Source: Enterobacter mori (GTDB lineage: Bacteria > Pseudomonadota > Gammaproteobacteria > Enterobacterales > Enterobacteriaceae). From it: a stretch of DNA of 64,000 nucleotides. Positions 55,281 to 64,000 of this stretch are shown here, piece after piece. Below the pieces are notes generated by a model, which searched no databases, was not told the DNA's origin, and worked only from the letters and a program-made list of their open reading frames with translations. The stretch is from NCBI RefSeq assembly GCF_025244905.1, contig NZ_CP104285.1:4030001-4094000 (forward strand), written 5' to 3'. The position numbers and the translations under genes were made by a program. How positions within the stretch are numbered: position 1 is the stretch's first letter; each line of letters begins with the position of its first letter.

Positions 55281-55586
55281 ATGTCAAAAGATACTACGTC
55301 AGAAAATCTGCGCGCTGAACTGAAGTCACTGGCGGACACTCTGGAAGAGGTACTTAGCTCTTCTGCCGATAAGTCGAAAGAAGAGGTCAGTAAACTTCGC
55401 AGCAAAGCGGAGCAGGCGCTGAAAGAGAGCCGTTATCGCCTCGGTGAAACCGGCGATGCATTAGCCAAACAGACCCGTGAAGCTGCCGCGCGCGCTGACG
55501 AATATGTTCGCGACAATCCGTGGACGGGTGTGGGTATTGGCGCTGCCGTTGGTGTAGTGCTGGGTGTCCTGCTGACGCGTCGTTGA
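55281..55586 (+). CDS. yqjD: Ribosome-binding membrane-anchored protein YqjD
   Basis: The 101-residue DUF883/ElaB-type protein has an amphipathic acidic N-terminal helix and a single C-terminal membrane anchor (GVGIGAAVGVVLGVLLTRR). E. coli YqjD anchors to the inner membrane and associates with 100S and 70S ribosomes in stationary phase, under RpoS. AGGAGAG is ideally placed before the ATG. yqjE follows after two bases. Confidence 0.95.
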   Translation: MSKDTTSENLRAELKSLADTLEEVLSSSADKSKEEVSKLRSKAEQALKESRYRLGETGDALAKQTREAAARADEYVRDNPWTGVGIGAAVGVVLGVLLTRR

Positions 55587-55588
55587 TT

Positions 55589-55987
55589 ATGGAAGATCCT
55601 CGTCACGCACAAGGGCCTGCTAATAACGTCCTCGGTATCGGCCAGCGTATATTAACCACGCTGGTCGGCATTGCCGAAACGCGCGTCCGGCTGGCAGTGG
55701 TTGAACTGGAAGAGGAGAAAGCCAATCTCTTCCAGATGCTGCTCATGCTCGGGCTGACCATGCTCTTCGCCGCGTTCGGTCTGATGAGCCTGATGGTATT
55801 AATCATCTGGGCTATCGACCCGCAGTATCGTCTTAACGCGATGATCGCCACCACGGTGGTGTTGCTGGTTGCGGCATTGATTGGCGGCATCTGGACAATG
55901 CGTAAAGCACGCAAGTCCACCTTCCTGCGCCACACGCGCCAGGAGCTGGCCAACGATCGTTCGCTGCTGGAGGATGACAAGCCGTGA
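55589..55987 (+). CDS. yqjE: DUF1469-type membrane protein YqjE
   Basis: The 132-residue inner-membrane protein has two hydrophobic segments (about 50-75 and 80-105) flanked by charged ends. Known only as a member of the YqjDEK stationary-phase group. ATG at 55589 is right after the yqjD stop; overlaps yqjK by four bases. Confidence 0.92.
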   Translation: MEDPRHAQGPANNVLGIGQRILTTLVGIAETRVRLAVVELEEEKANLFQMLLMLGLTMLFAAFGLMSLMVLIIWAIDPQYRLNAMIATTVVLLVAALIGGIWTMRKARKSTFLRHTRQELANDRSLLEDDKP

Positions 55988-56280
55988 GCGATAAAGCCGA
56001 ACGTCAAAAGCGAAAAGCGTTTCTGCTAAGCCAGATCCAACAGCAACGGCTGGATCTGTCCGCCGGTCGTCGCGACTGGATCGAGGCAACACGCCCGTTC
56101 GACCGGGGCTGGAACACCTTCCTGAGCCTGCGTTCCTGGGCACTGGTGGGCAGCAGCGTGATGGCTATCTGGACGGTTCGTCATCCTAATATGCTGATCC
56201 GCTGGGCACGACGCGGCTTTGGTGCCTGGAGCGCCTGGCGTCTGGTGAAAGCCACGCTGCGGCAGCAGCAGCTGCGGTGA
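55984..56280 (+). CDS. yqjK: YqjK-like protein
   Basis: The 98-residue basic protein has one weak hydrophobic stretch (SWALVGSSVMAIWTV). Its family has no known activity; it is always behind yqjE. GTG at 55984 overlaps the yqjE stop, so the pair is probably translationally coupled. Last gene of the group, followed by a strong terminator. Confidence 0.9.
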   Translation: MSDKAERQKRKAFLLSQIQQQRLDLSAGRRDWIEATRPFDRGWNTFLSLRSWALVGSSVMAIWTVRHPNMLIRWARRGFGAWSAWRLVKATLRQQQLR

Positions 56281-56290
56281 TAAAAGCAAA

Positions 56291-56310
56291 ACGGTAACCC
56301 AGGTTACCGT
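56291..56310 (+). terminator. Terminator of yqjCDEK
   Basis: The 8-bp stem ACGGTAAC / GTTACCGT with a 4-base loop is followed by TTTTTGTTTTT, ten bases after the yqjK stop. Confidence 0.88.
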
Positions 56311-56322
56311 TTTTTGTTTTTG

Positions 56323-56357
56323 CACCCTCTCCCCGTGGGAGAGGGTTGGGGTGAGGG
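56323..56357. repeat. GGGAGAGGG-type intergenic repeat
   Basis: CCCTCTCCC (56325-56333) pairs with GGGAGAGGG (56337-56345), then TTGGGGTGAGGG follows. The same element occurs twice at 60211-60300, so this is a dispersed repeat distinct from REP. Confidence 0.7.
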
Positions 56358-56532
56358 CACCAGCGCGCACCTCTCTTACTCAATATCTTTGAAGAAGATT
56401 GACAGTTTTCCTTGCTAACAATTGTCCCCCGCCCCGTTTATTATCCTCTCCATCGACAGCAGAGCCGCGGTATCTACCCGGAATTGCAGACAAATAAAGT
56501 TCAGCCGCTCATGTGGTTTTCTGGAGAGTAAA

Positions 56533-56925
56533 ATGAAAAAATTAGAAGATGTTGGTGTACTGGTAGCACGTATTCTGATGCCAATTCTGTTCATCGTGGC
56601 AGGTTGGGGAAAAATCACCGGTTACGCGGGTACCCAGCAATATATGGAAGCCATGGGCGTGCCGGGGTTCCTGCTGCCTCTGACCATCCTGCTTGAGTTC
56701 GGCGGCGGCCTGGCAGTGCTGTTCGGCTTCCTGACCCGTACCACCGCGCTGTTCACCGCAGGCTTCACCCTGCTGACGGCTTTCCTGTTCCACAGCAACT
56801 TTGCGGAAGGCGTGAACTCTCTGATGTTCATGAAAAACCTGACCATCGCGGGTGGCTTCCTGCTGCTGGCCATCACTGGCCCTGGCGCATACAGCATCGA
56901 CCGCCTTCTGAATAAGAAGTGGTAA
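56533..56925 (+). CDS. yqjF: DoxX-family membrane protein YqjF
   Basis: The 130-residue inner-membrane DoxX protein has four membrane segments (ARILMPILFIVAGWGKI, FLLPLTILLEFGGGLAVLFGF and two more). E. coli YqjF is a quinol-oxidase-like protein whose promoter is activated by YhaJ in response to dinitrotoluene breakdown products; the yhaJ gene lies 2 kb downstream. ATG at 56533 follows GGAGAG. Confidence 0.94.
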   Translation: MKKLEDVGVLVARILMPILFIVAGWGKITGYAGTQQYMEAMGVPGFLLPLTILLEFGGGLAVLFGFLTRTTALFTAGFTLLTAFLFHSNFAEGVNSLMFMKNLTIAGGFLLLAITGPGAYSIDRLLNKKW

Positions 56926-56950
56926 GCACGCTATACTGATTGAACCCAAA

Positions 56951-56970
56951 GCGAGGAGATATCTCCTCGC
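56951..56970 (+). terminator. Terminator of yqjF
   Basis: Perfect palindrome GCGAGGAGATATCTCCTCGC followed by TTTTGC, 25 bases after the yqjF stop and 27 before yqjG. Confidence 0.85.
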
Positions 56971-56997
56971 TTTTGCTATCTGACGGAGGAGAAAAAA

Positions 56998-57984
56998 ATG
57001 GGACAACTCGTAGACGGCGTCTGGCAGGATGTCTGGTATGACACCAAATCCACCGGGGGTCGCTTCAAGCGCTCTGTTTCGGCCTTCCGTAACTGGCTGA
57101 CCGCCGATGGCGCACCAGGCCCGAGCGGCGAAGGCGGCTTCGCGGCAGAAAAAGACCGTTATCATCTTTATGTTTCTCTCGCCTGCCCGTGGGCACACCG
57201 CACGCTGATCGTGCGCAAGCTTAAGGGGCTCGAATCCTTCATTCCGGTTTCGGTGGTCAACCCGCTGATGCTGGAAAACGGCTGGACGTTCGACAGTGAT
57301 TTCCCTGCCGCCACCGGTGACGACCTTTATCACCACGATTTTCTCTACCAGCTTTATCTGCGCGCCGATCCGCACTACACCGGACGCGTCACCGTACCGG
57401 TGCTGTGGGACAAGAAAAACCAAACGATCGTCAGCAATGAGTCTGCGGAGATTATCCGCATGTTCAACACCGCGTTTGATGCCCACGGTGCCCGCGCCGG
57501 GGATTACTATCCGGTCGAGCTGCGCGATAAAATTGACGAGCTGAACAGCTGGATCTACGACAACGTGAACAACGGTGTCTACAAGGCCGGTTTTGCCACC
57601 AGCCAGGAAGCGTATGACGAAGCGGTTGGAAAGGTATTTGAATCGCTTGAGCGTCTGGAGCAGATCCTCGGCCAGCATCGCTACCTGACGGGCGACCAAC
57701 TGACGGAAGCTGATATCCGCCTGTGGACAACGCTGGTGCGTTTTGATCCGGTGTACGTCACCCACTTTAAGTGTGATAAACACCGCATCAGCGATTATCT
57801 GAACCTGTATGGTTTCCTGCGCGACATCTACCAGATGCCGGGTATCGCCGAAACGGTCGACTTCGACCATATTCGCACCCACTATTTCCGCAGCCATAAG
57901 ACGATTAACCCAACGGGCATAATCTCCATTGGGCCATGGCAGGATCTGGATGAACCGCACGGGCGCGACGTGCGTTTCGGATAA
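56998..57984 (+). CDS. yqjG: Glutathionyl-hydroquinone reductase YqjG
   Basis: The 328-residue Xi-class glutathione transferase reduces glutathionyl-hydroquinones. Catalytic cysteine 63 in LYVSLACPWAHRTLI, then the thioredoxin-like N-domain and helical C-domain with RFDPVYVTHFKCD. GGAGG is nearly optimally placed before the ATG. Although next to yqjF, a terminator separates them. Length equals E. coli YqjG. Confidence 0.95.
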   Translation: MGQLVDGVWQDVWYDTKSTGGRFKRSVSAFRNWLTADGAPGPSGEGGFAAEKDRYHLYVSLACPWAHRTLIVRKLKGLESFIPVSVVNPLMLENGWTFDSDFPAATGDDLYHHDFLYQLYLRADPHYTGRVTVPVLWDKKNQTIVSNESAEIIRMFNTAFDAHGARAGDYYPVELRDKIDELNSWIYDNVNNGVYKAGFATSQEAYDEAVGKVFESLERLEQILGQHRYLTGDQLTEADIRLWTTLVRFDPVYVTHFKCDKHRISDYLNLYGFLRDIYQMPGIAETVDFDHIRTHYFRSHKTINPTGIISIGPWQDLDEPHGRDVRFG

Positions 57985-57990
57985 ATATTC

Positions 57991-58010
57991 AGGGAATCAA
58001 TTGATTCCCT
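57991..58010 (+). terminator. Terminator of yqjG
   Basis: Palindrome AGGGAATCAATTGATTCCCT followed by TTTTTAA, six bases after the yqjG stop. On the minus strand the run is short. Confidence 0.85.
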
Positions 58011-58090
58011 TTTTTAATTTATAACATGCATCTATCCTTACCTCGATCGCTTAGAAAACAAGTGATTGACTGACTAATGAGGCAAGGAAA

Positions 58091-58456
58091 ATGGACTGGT
58101 ATTTAAACGTACTGCGCAACTACATTGGATTTGGTGGCCGCGCCCGCCGCAAAGAGTACTGGATGTTCGTTCTGGTGAACTTCATCCTCGCCCTGGTATT
58201 GAGTATTGTGGACAAAATTCTGGGCTGGGAGCGTGCCGGGGGAGAAGGCATTCTCACCACGATTTATGGCGTGTTTATTCTGCTGCCTTCCTGGGCGGTT
58301 CAGTTCCGACGCCTGCACGACACCGATCGTTCAGCCTGGTGGCTGTTGCTGCTGTTGATCCCGATCGTGGGCTGGATTGTGATCCTGGTCTTCAACTGTC
58401 AGAACGGCACGCCGGGTGAAAACCGCTTTGGTCCGGATCCGAAAGCTGGCATGTAA
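58091..58456 (+). CDS. yhaH: DUF805 inner-membrane protein YhaH
   Basis: The 121-residue membrane protein has three segments and the DUF805 pattern GRARRKEYWMFVLVN and FRRLHDTDRSAWWLLLLLIPIVGW, ending NCQNGTPGENRFGPDPK. Closest to E. coli YhaH; the paralogue yhaI, its neighbour in E. coli, is absent. Function unknown. GCAAGGAA precedes the ATG. Confidence 0.92.
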   Translation: MDWYLNVLRNYIGFGGRARRKEYWMFVLVNFILALVLSIVDKILGWERAGGEGILTTIYGVFILLPSWAVQFRRLHDTDRSAWWLLLLLIPIVGWIVILVFNCQNGTPGENRFGPDPKAGM

Positions 58457-58462
58457 ATCAGA

Positions 58463-58493
58463 GCCCGGTGGCGCTTACGCTTACCGGGCCTAC
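58463..58493. repeat. Single REP element between yhaH and yhaJ
   Basis: GCCCGGTGGCGCTTACGCTT..., one REP unit, ending five bases before the yhaJ stop codon between convergent genes. Confidence 0.75.
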
Positions 58494-58497
58494 GATT

Positions 58498-59400
58498 TTA
58501 TTTATTGTGGTGGGCAAAAAGCTTTGGTATTTCGCGCAGGCACCAGGATTTGGCTTCGCCCATGCTGTCGCGTCGCCACGCCATAATGATATCCACCTCG
58601 CTGGTGTATTCCGGGCTGACAACGCGCAGCCGTCCTTCCGCAATATCCTTTTCAACAAACGGATAGGGCATCGTCGCCACACCCAGCCCGGCCAACAATG
58701 CCTGACGCTTATCTTCCAGCGACGTGACGGTTAAACGCGGCTGTTTATCCAGCAGCTGTACCGTTAACACCGGACGTTCACGAGCGGTATCCGCTACCGC
58801 AACGCCACGATACTTCACGCGCGTAACCTCCGAAAGCGGCTCAGGCTCCTGATGGATCGGGTGATCCGGCGCGGCGACATAAACGTTCATCACGCTATAG
58901 AGCTTGCGGGAGTTAATTTCTGAAGAAGAACGGAAGTGCATGTCCGGCGCAATGACAATATCCGCCCTGCCCGTTTCCAGACGTTCCCACGCCCCTGCCA
59001 GCACCTCGGTAATGATCGACAGCTGCGTATTGGCTTTAGCAGCAAGACGATCCACCAGCGGGAACAGCGCTTCAGTTGGCACCAGCGCTTCGGTCACTAA
59101 CGTCAGATGGGTTTCCCAGCCGCGCGCCAGCGCTTCTGCATCCGTCGTGAGTTTATCCGCCGCTTCCAGCAGCACACGACCGCGCTCCAGCAGCATGCGG
59201 CCAACGTTCGTGAATTTTGTTCGATGCCCGGAGCGGTCAAAAAGGACCACGTCCAGCTCTTCCTCCAGCTTCTGCATGGTGTAGCTCAGCGCAGACGGAA
59301 CGCGCCCCAGTTCATCTGCCGCCGCAGCAAAACTGCCGCGTCGGTCAATCGCGTCCATGACGCGCAGCGCCTCAAGCGTCAATGCTCTCTCTTTAGCCAT
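58498..59400 (-). CDS. yhaJ: LysR-type regulator YhaJ
   Basis: The 300-residue LysR activator has an N-terminal helix-turn-helix (LRVMDAIDRRGSFAAAADELGRVPSALSYTMQKLEEEL) and a C-terminal effector domain. In E. coli it activates yqjF in response to aromatic breakdown products of dinitrotoluene and also regulates virulence genes in pathogenic strains. Both target (yqjF) and regulator are in this window. Divergent from yhaK with about 100 bases between. Confidence 0.94.
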   Translation of the reverse strand: MAKERALTLEALRVMDAIDRRGSFAAAADELGRVPSALSYTMQKLEEELDVVLFDRSGHRTKFTNVGRMLLERGRVLLEAADKLTTDAEALARGWETHLTLVTEALVPTEALFPLVDRLAAKANTQLSIITEVLAGAWERLETGRADIVIAPDMHFRSSSEINSRKLYSVMNVYVAAPDHPIHQEPEPLSEVTRVKYRGVAVADTARERPVLTVQLLDKQPRLTVTSLEDKRQALLAGLGVATMPYPFVEKDIAEGRLRVVSPEYTSEVDIIMAWRRDSMGEAKSWCLREIPKLFAHHNK

Positions 59401-59504
59401 CTCGTTCTCATTCAGGAAATTTGAACATACCGGGCAGAATATCTGGCTAACAATGCAGCGTCCATACCTTTACCATTGTTTTAGTGTAAAGAGAGGTCAA
59501 GTTT

Positions 59505-60206
59505 ATGATTACGACAAGAACAGCTAAACAGTGCGGACAAGCCGATTTCGGTTGGCTGCAGGCCCGCTACACCTTTTCCTTTGGACACTACTTTGACCCT
59601 AAACTCCTCGGTTACGCTTCACTGCGCGTGTTGAATCAGGAAGTACTCGCCCCGGGCGCCTCCTTCCAGCCGCGTACGTACCCGAAAGTCGATATCCTGA
59701 ACCTGATCCTGGAAGGCGAGGCAGAATACCGTGATAGCGAGGGCAATCATGTCCAGGCAAAGGCTGGCGAAGCGTTGTTAATTTCCACGCAGCCGGGCAT
59801 CAGCTACAGCGAGCATAACCTCAGCAAAGACAAAACGCTGACCCGCATGCAGCTGTGGCTGGACGCCTGCCCTGAGCGGGAAAACCCGCTGGTGCAGAAG
59901 ATAGATATAACGGACGATGAACAGCAGCTGATTGCGTCACCGGATGGCAGTAAAGGCAGTTTGCAACTGCGACAGCAGGTGTGGCTGCACCACATCGAAC
60001 TGAAGAAAGGTGAACAGGCGAGCTTCCAGCTTCACGGTCCGCGCGCCTATCTGCAATCGATTCACGGTACGGTGCATGCAGTGACGCACACGGAAGAGAA
60101 AGAAGCGCTCACCTGCGGTGACGGCGCGTTTATTCGTGATGAAGCGAATATCACCCTGGTGGCGGATTCGCCGCTGCGCGCGCTGCTGATTGATTTGCCG
60201 GTGTAA
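59505..60206 (+). CDS. yhaK: Pirin-like bicupin YhaK
   Basis: The 233-residue cupin of the pirin family shows N-terminal RYTFSFGHYFDPKLLGYASLRVLNQE, AEYRDSEGNH and a second cupin half (VWLHHIELKKGEQASFQLHGPRAYLQSIHG). E. coli YhaK is redox-sensitive and lacks the metal site of classical pirins. AGAGAGG precedes the ATG. Divergent from yhaJ and a possible target of it. Confidence 0.93.
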   Translation: MITTRTAKQCGQADFGWLQARYTFSFGHYFDPKLLGYASLRVLNQEVLAPGASFQPRTYPKVDILNLILEGEAEYRDSEGNHVQAKAGEALLISTQPGISYSEHNLSKDKTLTRMQLWLDACPERENPLVQKIDITDDEQQLIASPDGSKGSLQLRQQVWLHHIELKKGEQASFQLHGPRAYLQSIHGTVHAVTHTEEKEALTCGDGAFIRDEANITLVADSPLRALLIDLPV

Positions 60207-60210
60207 AAAT

Positions 60211-60300
60211 CCCCCTCACCCCAACCCCTCTCCCCAAAGGGGCGAGGGGCTCGATCGTTCCCTCTCCCCTTTGGGGAGAGGGCCAGGGTGAGGGGTGAGG
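60211..60300. repeat. Pair of GGGAGAGGG-type intergenic repeats
   Basis: Two inverted GC-rich units: CCCCTCACCCCAACCCCTCT... (60212-60249) and CCCTCTCCCCTTTGGGGAGA... (about 60261-60297), between convergent yhaK and cyuA. A single copy of the same kind is at 56323-56357. Confidence 0.75.
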
Positions 60301-60309
60301 TGCAATTCA

Positions 60310-61611
60310 CTACACCTTACTCGCCATAATCTCAATAATCTGCCGGTCCGTTGCCTGCATTGAACGGCACGCCAGTGCGCACAGGTTGACAATCGACTGC
60401 TCCACGTCGTGCGCCACAATTCCCTCGTTTCCCGTTACGGCAGAATCATCCAGTGCCATCATCACCGCTTTCCAGGCGCTACTGACGCTGGTTGAGACCT
60501 TCATGGCGCAGCTGTTAGACGCCCCGTCGCAGATCATCCCGCTGACGTCGCCAATCATGCTGCTGATGGCCATCGCAATCGTCTGGTAACTGCCACCCAT
60601 CAGCCACGCCATTCCCGCCGCAGCGCCCATCGCAGCCGTTGTCGCCGCACACAGTGCTGACAGGCGCGGAAGCTGATAATGGATATAGATCGCCGACAGA
60701 TGCGACAGCATCAGCGCCCGCGCCAGCCGTTCGTCACCGGCCTGAAGATGCTCAGCCACAACAACGACGGGCATGGTGGCGGTGATCCCCTGATTCCCGG
60801 AGCCTGAGTTACTCATCGCTGGCAGCGTCGCGCCGCCCATCCTGGCATCCGAGGCGGCGCTGGTACGGATAACAATGTCTGAGCCCAAATCCTGCGCCAT
60901 CCATCCGCGCGAGCGCTGTTTATCAAGCGTTGCGCCAATGTGCAGCCCCCACTTCCCGCTGAGCCCTTCACGGGAGAGCGCATCGTTCAGTTGCCCTGCT
61001 TGCAGGATAAAGCGGATCGCCTCGAACGGCACCTGCTCAACAAACTCCAGGATCTGCGACAGCGTGCTGGTTGATAGCACCGCCAGAGGATCGGTATTTT
61101 CTTCAGTCAATTGTTCACCCAGCGAAAAGCGCGTTTCGCCCTGGCAAACCACCTCCACCACCCGCGTATGTCCACCGGCGATGGTCACCGTTGCCGAGGA
61201 ACCCCCGGCATGAACACGGGCGCGGGAGTAGAGGATCTCATCGCACGGTGCCTGCAGTTTGACCTGCACCCGTCCCGCCTCAAGCAGGGCTTTGGCCCGT
61301 ATTAGCGCCTCGGCGGTGGCATCTTTCAACACTTCCAGTCCGGCGTTCGCGTTACCGCCAGTCGCGCCCAACGCTGCTGCAATGGGCAGACCGACCATAC
61401 CGGTGCCTGGCACCGTCACGCCTAGCCCGTTTTTCATCAGGTTCGGCGATACCCACGCTTCAATCTGCGTGACCTCCCCCGGCAGATTTTCTGCGGCAAT
61501 CGCACAGGCCAGCGCCAGAGAAATAGGTTCGGTACACCCAAGTGCAGGTTTCACTTCTTCCTGCACCGCGCGAATAAATTGGTTCCATAAAGTTTGAGTT
61601 TGCTCAGACAT
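60310..61611 (-). CDS. cyuA: L-cysteine desulfidase CyuA
   Basis: The 433-residue [4Fe-4S] enzyme breaks L-cysteine to pyruvate, ammonia and sulphide, chiefly under anaerobic conditions. Cluster/active-site cysteines in [14 protein letters not shown] (Cys26) and [20 protein letters not shown] near the C-terminus. I chose the ATG at 61611 (MSEQTQTLW) because upstream sequence is unlike the family; length then fits E. coli YhaM. It follows cyuP by 20 bases. Both genes were formerly yhaM and yhaO. Confidence 0.93.
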   Translation of the reverse strand: MSEQTQTLWNQFIRAVQEEVKPALGCTEPISLALACAIAAENLPGEVTQIEAWVSPNLMKNGLGVTVPGTGMVGLPIAAALGATGGNANAGLEVLKDATAEALIRAKALLEAGRVQVKLQAPCDEILYSRARVHAGGSSATVTIAGGHTRVVEVVCQGETRFSLGEQLTEENTDPLAVLSTSTLSQILEFVEQVPFEAIRFILQAGQLNDALSREGLSGKWGLHIGATLDKQRSRGWMAQDLGSDIVIRTSAASDARMGGATLPAMSNSGSGNQGITATMPVVVVAEHLQAGDERLARALMLSHLSAIYIHYQLPRLSALCAATTAAMGAAAGMAWLMGGSYQTIAMAISSMIGDVSGMICDGASNSCAMKVSTSVSSAWKAVMMALDDSAVTGNEGIVAHDVEQSIVNLCALACRSMQATDRQIIEIMASKV

Positions 61612-61631
61612 CGTTACGACCTTATTTGCCC

Positions 61632-62963
61632 TCAGGAGAACGCGAGGAAAGGAGAAACACAAAGCAGCAGTCCGGTGATGACGATAATCACCAGCGATAC
61701 GCCTTTATATTTATGCAGTGCCGGGACTTTGTAGACCAGCCATGCAGGGATCAGGCAGCCCACCATGCCGAAGATGGGGCTACAGATTGAGGTGAAGCTC
61801 AGCACCGGCGCGTTTAACACAATCGCGCTCCAGGCCAGCAGAATGGCAAACAACATTATGCCGCGCTGGACGGTTCGCTCATTGATACTTTCAACGGGCA
61901 TTTTGCGACGCAGGATATTCATCACGATACCCTGCGTAGCCTCGCGAAAGCCGAGGTAGACGCCGAAGAACGCGGTCATCACGGCGAAAATATTGAGGAT
62001 CACGCTGACGATTTTGACCCAGCCCGCACCGTCACCGCTGATAAACTGCGCCGCGATTGCCAGGGCAGAAATATTCTGCTCGTAGGCTTTAACCGCCTCA
62101 TCGTGTCCCATTGCCAGGGTGAAAGAGACGGCGTAGAAGAAGACCGTCACAAACAGCACGCCAAAGGCAATGTTCATCGCCCGCAGCGCCTTGTGTCTCG
62201 CTACCTCGACGGATTTTTCCCGTGAACGGTATGAGATCACCATCGGACTCAGGGTCTGAATAAACAGAATGGAGGTTAAGGTGAAAGGCAGGGTAATAAT
62301 GGCGTTTTTAATCAGCAGTCCCATCGGCGGCAGCATGCCCACGTTGGCTAAATGCCAGAGGCCAATCATCGACAGCCCCAGTGCCGCAACAACAAACAAT
62401 TTGGTGAGCACCATCAGGCTGGAAACTTTAAACAGCAGCTTTTCACCGCGCGACGAAATGGCCACCAGAATGCATATCAGGAATAAACCGTAGAACGGAT
62501 TTTCAGACAGCAGCCCCTCCGTCACGCCGAAGGTGTGCAAATACGAGGCGCTGTCGTTGGTAATGGCCGTGGAATAGACAAACATCCAGATCACCAGCAT
62601 CACGAAATAGAGCGCACCTAATAAGATGCCCCAGTTTTTGCCTAAATATCCGCTAATGACGCTCGGGTAGTCTTTGCACTCCGGCGATTCCGCCAGCGTA
62701 TTAATAAACAGGCGCTGGAACAGGTACATGGCCGGATAACCAATAATTGACGAGAGCAAAAAGACCCACAGGCCCATTAATCCTACCTGCACCGGGAGAA
62801 AAACAATCCCCGCGCCAATAGCCATCCCGATACTCATGATGACCCAGCCCGTGTCGGTGCTGTCGAACTTAATTGCCTCTCGCCATTCGCTTTCACTCAT
62901 TCCCGCCCGCCTTGCCGCAGGGGAATCATTCACAATCACACTGCTGTTTGTTGCCGTATTCAT
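61632..62963 (-). CDS. cyuP: Cysteine/serine permease CyuP
   Basis: The 443-residue inner-membrane amino acid permease of the hydroxy/aromatic (HAAAP) family has 11 segments and the signature [25 protein letters not shown]. In E. coli, CyuP (YhaO) imports cysteine for CyuA. First gene of cyuPA. Its start is clear from the family N-terminus. A 700-base leader region lies upstream with a CRP/FNR-like dyad. Confidence 0.94.
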   Translation of the reverse strand: MNTATNSSVIVNDSPAARRAGMSESEWREAIKFDSTDTGWVIMSIGMAIGAGIVFLPVQVGLMGLWVFLLSSIIGYPAMYLFQRLFINTLAESPECKDYPSVISGYLGKNWGILLGALYFVMLVIWMFVYSTAITNDSASYLHTFGVTEGLLSENPFYGLFLICILVAISSRGEKLLFKVSSLMVLTKLFVVAALGLSMIGLWHLANVGMLPPMGLLIKNAIITLPFTLTSILFIQTLSPMVISYRSREKSVEVARHKALRAMNIAFGVLFVTVFFYAVSFTLAMGHDEAVKAYEQNISALAIAAQFISGDGAGWVKIVSVILNIFAVMTAFFGVYLGFREATQGIVMNILRRKMPVESINERTVQRGIMLFAILLAWSAIVLNAPVLSFTSICSPIFGMVGCLIPAWLVYKVPALHKYKGVSLVIIVITGLLLCVSPFLAFS

Positions 62964-63662
62964 TGGGCACTCGCTTATTTTGTAGGGTAAACAATTGTTT
63001 TTATAGGATTCCGATCGCCAGCGATTGCGATTCAGAGAGTGCAGGTGTGTGTTATTGGTGTGGGAAGATCATATCCGGAGAGAGGGAGAAAAAAGTCACA
63101 TAATTAATGTGGTTTTTCTGCATTTAGAGAAAAGTCTTCTCCTTATTTTGACAATATTAAAAATAAACTCCAAATGTGATTCAGATCAAAGAATTAAGTC
63201 ATCCTGGGAAAGCGCTTTTTCAGAATTTATAAAGGTGTACGTAACATCTCCATATCAGAGTTATTTTTGAATTTCCCGGATATAACCGATGAACAACTCG
63301 GTGGATTAAAGTGAATCGCCATGGCGTGTCGGCGGTGTCACTCCAGTCAGATTGAGCTACGTGAGCTGCGCCGATTTTATATCCTCGGCATTAGTGCTTT
63401 GAGGATAAAAAATATGCCAACCATATGATACCTTATAAATTAAATATCATTAAAAAACATTAAATATCATCAATGCGGCACCATTTTTTATTCCTTCACA
63501 ATTCAAAATAATATAACCATTAAAATACCAACATTAAGTTTATTAAATCATGTTAATACTCTTGCTGTTTATTTTTGCATAACTACAATGCTTCCGTCTG
63601 CATTTCAAATATATTGTTGATGTTAGATGAATAAATTTTGATATTTACGCACAACCTTAAAC
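62964..63662. other. Long intergenic region upstream of cyuP
   Basis: About 700 bases without a convincing gene. GTGAT-TCAG-ATCAA (63176-63189) matches the FNR consensus TTGAT-N4-ATCAA at nine of ten core positions and also partly the CRP pattern, about 210 bases before cyuP. A short frame runs through 63025-63270 on the plus strand but lacks support. From about 63400 the sequence is strongly AT-rich, leading to the partial cupin gene. Confidence 0.5.
63176..63189. promoter_or_regulatory. FNR/CRP-like site upstream of cyuP
   Basis: GTGATTCAGATCAA, nine of ten FNR core positions. Anaerobic control would suit the anaerobic cysteine desulfidase encoded downstream, but distance to cyuP is long. 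Confidence 0.45.
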
Positions 63663-64000
63663 ATGATAATTGTAAAGGAAATTCCTATTAAAAGATCTTA
63701 CGTTCACGCATCTATTCTTTGTGTATTATCTTTTATTATTTCACCAGTGGCATCTTATGCTCACAGCAGTCATAATTCTGATGGGATCAGCATCGAAACG
63801 TTACTGGAGACCGAGAAGTCCTGGGATGGAGTGGAATACGCGCCTTATCCAGCAGGTACACCGCAGCTTTCTGTGCTGAAAATCACTATTTCGCCGAATA
63901 CAAGTCTTGACTGGCATGAACATCCCATGCCGAACGCCGCCTATGTAGAAAAAGGCGCTTTAACCGTTGAAAAAAAGGCAACGGGTAAAACCCGTACTCT
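63663..64000 (+). CDS. Secreted cupin-domain protein, partial
   Basis: The frame runs off the right edge after about 112 codons. It has an N-terminal signal-peptide-like segment (ILCVLSFIISPVASYAHS) and a cupin motif from about residue 80 (TSLDWHEHPMPNAAYVEKG), with the His-rich metal site of this fold. It is a periplasmic or secreted small cupin of unknown role. The ATG at 63663 has no good ribosome site upstream; AAAGGA at 63674-63679 instead lies seven bases before an in-frame ATT at 63687, which could be the true start. The upstream DNA is very AT-rich, unlike its neighbours, hinting at transfer. Confidence 0.7.
   Translation, partial: MIIVKEIPIKRSYVHASILCVLSFIISPVASYAHSSHNSDGISIETLLETEKSWDGVEYAPYPAGTPQLSVLKITISPNTSLDWHEHPMPNAAYVEKGALTVEKKATGKTRT

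Noticed and set aside
56542..57960. 472-codon minus-strand frame opposite yqjF and yqjG
   Set aside because: It lies antisense across two well-identified genes and a terminator, and its translation resembles no protein family.

Overview
The window reads as chromosome of an enteric gammaproteobacterium, most likely Enterobacter (E. cloacae complex or a close relative). Two things point there: the conserved E. coli-type order fadH-rlmG-ygjP-ygjR-alx-sstT-uxaA-uxaC-exuT-exuR-yqjA-mzrA-yqjCDEK-yqjF-yqjG-yhaH-yhaJ-yhaK-cyuA-cyuP, and REP-type intergenic repeats. The genus is an inference from gene content; no rRNA or tRNA gene was seen.

Positions 1-14300 are accessory DNA: the edge of an unknown gene, a SymE-like toxin gene, a lipoprotein gene, and a complete contact-dependent growth inhibition locus transcribed leftward (cdiB-cdiA-cdiI). 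CdiA is 3317 residues with an AENN boundary and a short C-terminal toxin that resembles the type 28 polymorphic toxins. Next come a coiled-coil protein with a J-domain-like HPD motif, the iron/nickel pair yqjH/yqjI with Fur and YqjI-type operators between them, and two chemoreceptor genes (an MCP and aer), each with a strong match to a sigma-28 flagellar promoter. patA follows, with a sigma-54 promoter and an NtrC-like enhancer.

Between patA and fadH, where E. coli K-12 carries ygjH, ebg and ygjIJK, this genome has an eight-gene chaperone-usher fimbrial operon with two chaperones (22513-29954), a divergent XRE-cupin regulator and B3/B4-domain pair, and the complete autoinducer-2 system (lsrACDBFG leftward, lsrRK rightward). 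Two 35-bp operators of the same geometry sit in front of lsrA and lsrR.

From 40000 to 63000 the window is conserved core: fatty acid beta-oxidation (fadH), rRNA methylation (rlmG), the manganese/pH riboswitch and alx, serine/threonine uptake (sstT), hexuronate catabolism (uxaCA, exuT, exuR with CRP and ExuR sites), envelope genes (yqjA-mzrA), the YqjCDEK stress proteins, DoxX and glutathionyl-hydroquinone reductase genes, YhaJ/YhaK, and the cysteine uptake and desulfidation pair cyuP-cyuA. The right edge cuts a gene for a secreted cupin protein.

No insertion sequence, integrase, CRISPR array or prophage was recognised. The most distinctive items are the CDI toxin/immunity pair, the HPD coiled-coil protein, a YqjI lacking its metal-binding N-terminal extension, the two-chaperone fimbrial operon, and the well-resolved regulatory sites at patA, lsr and the chemoreceptors.
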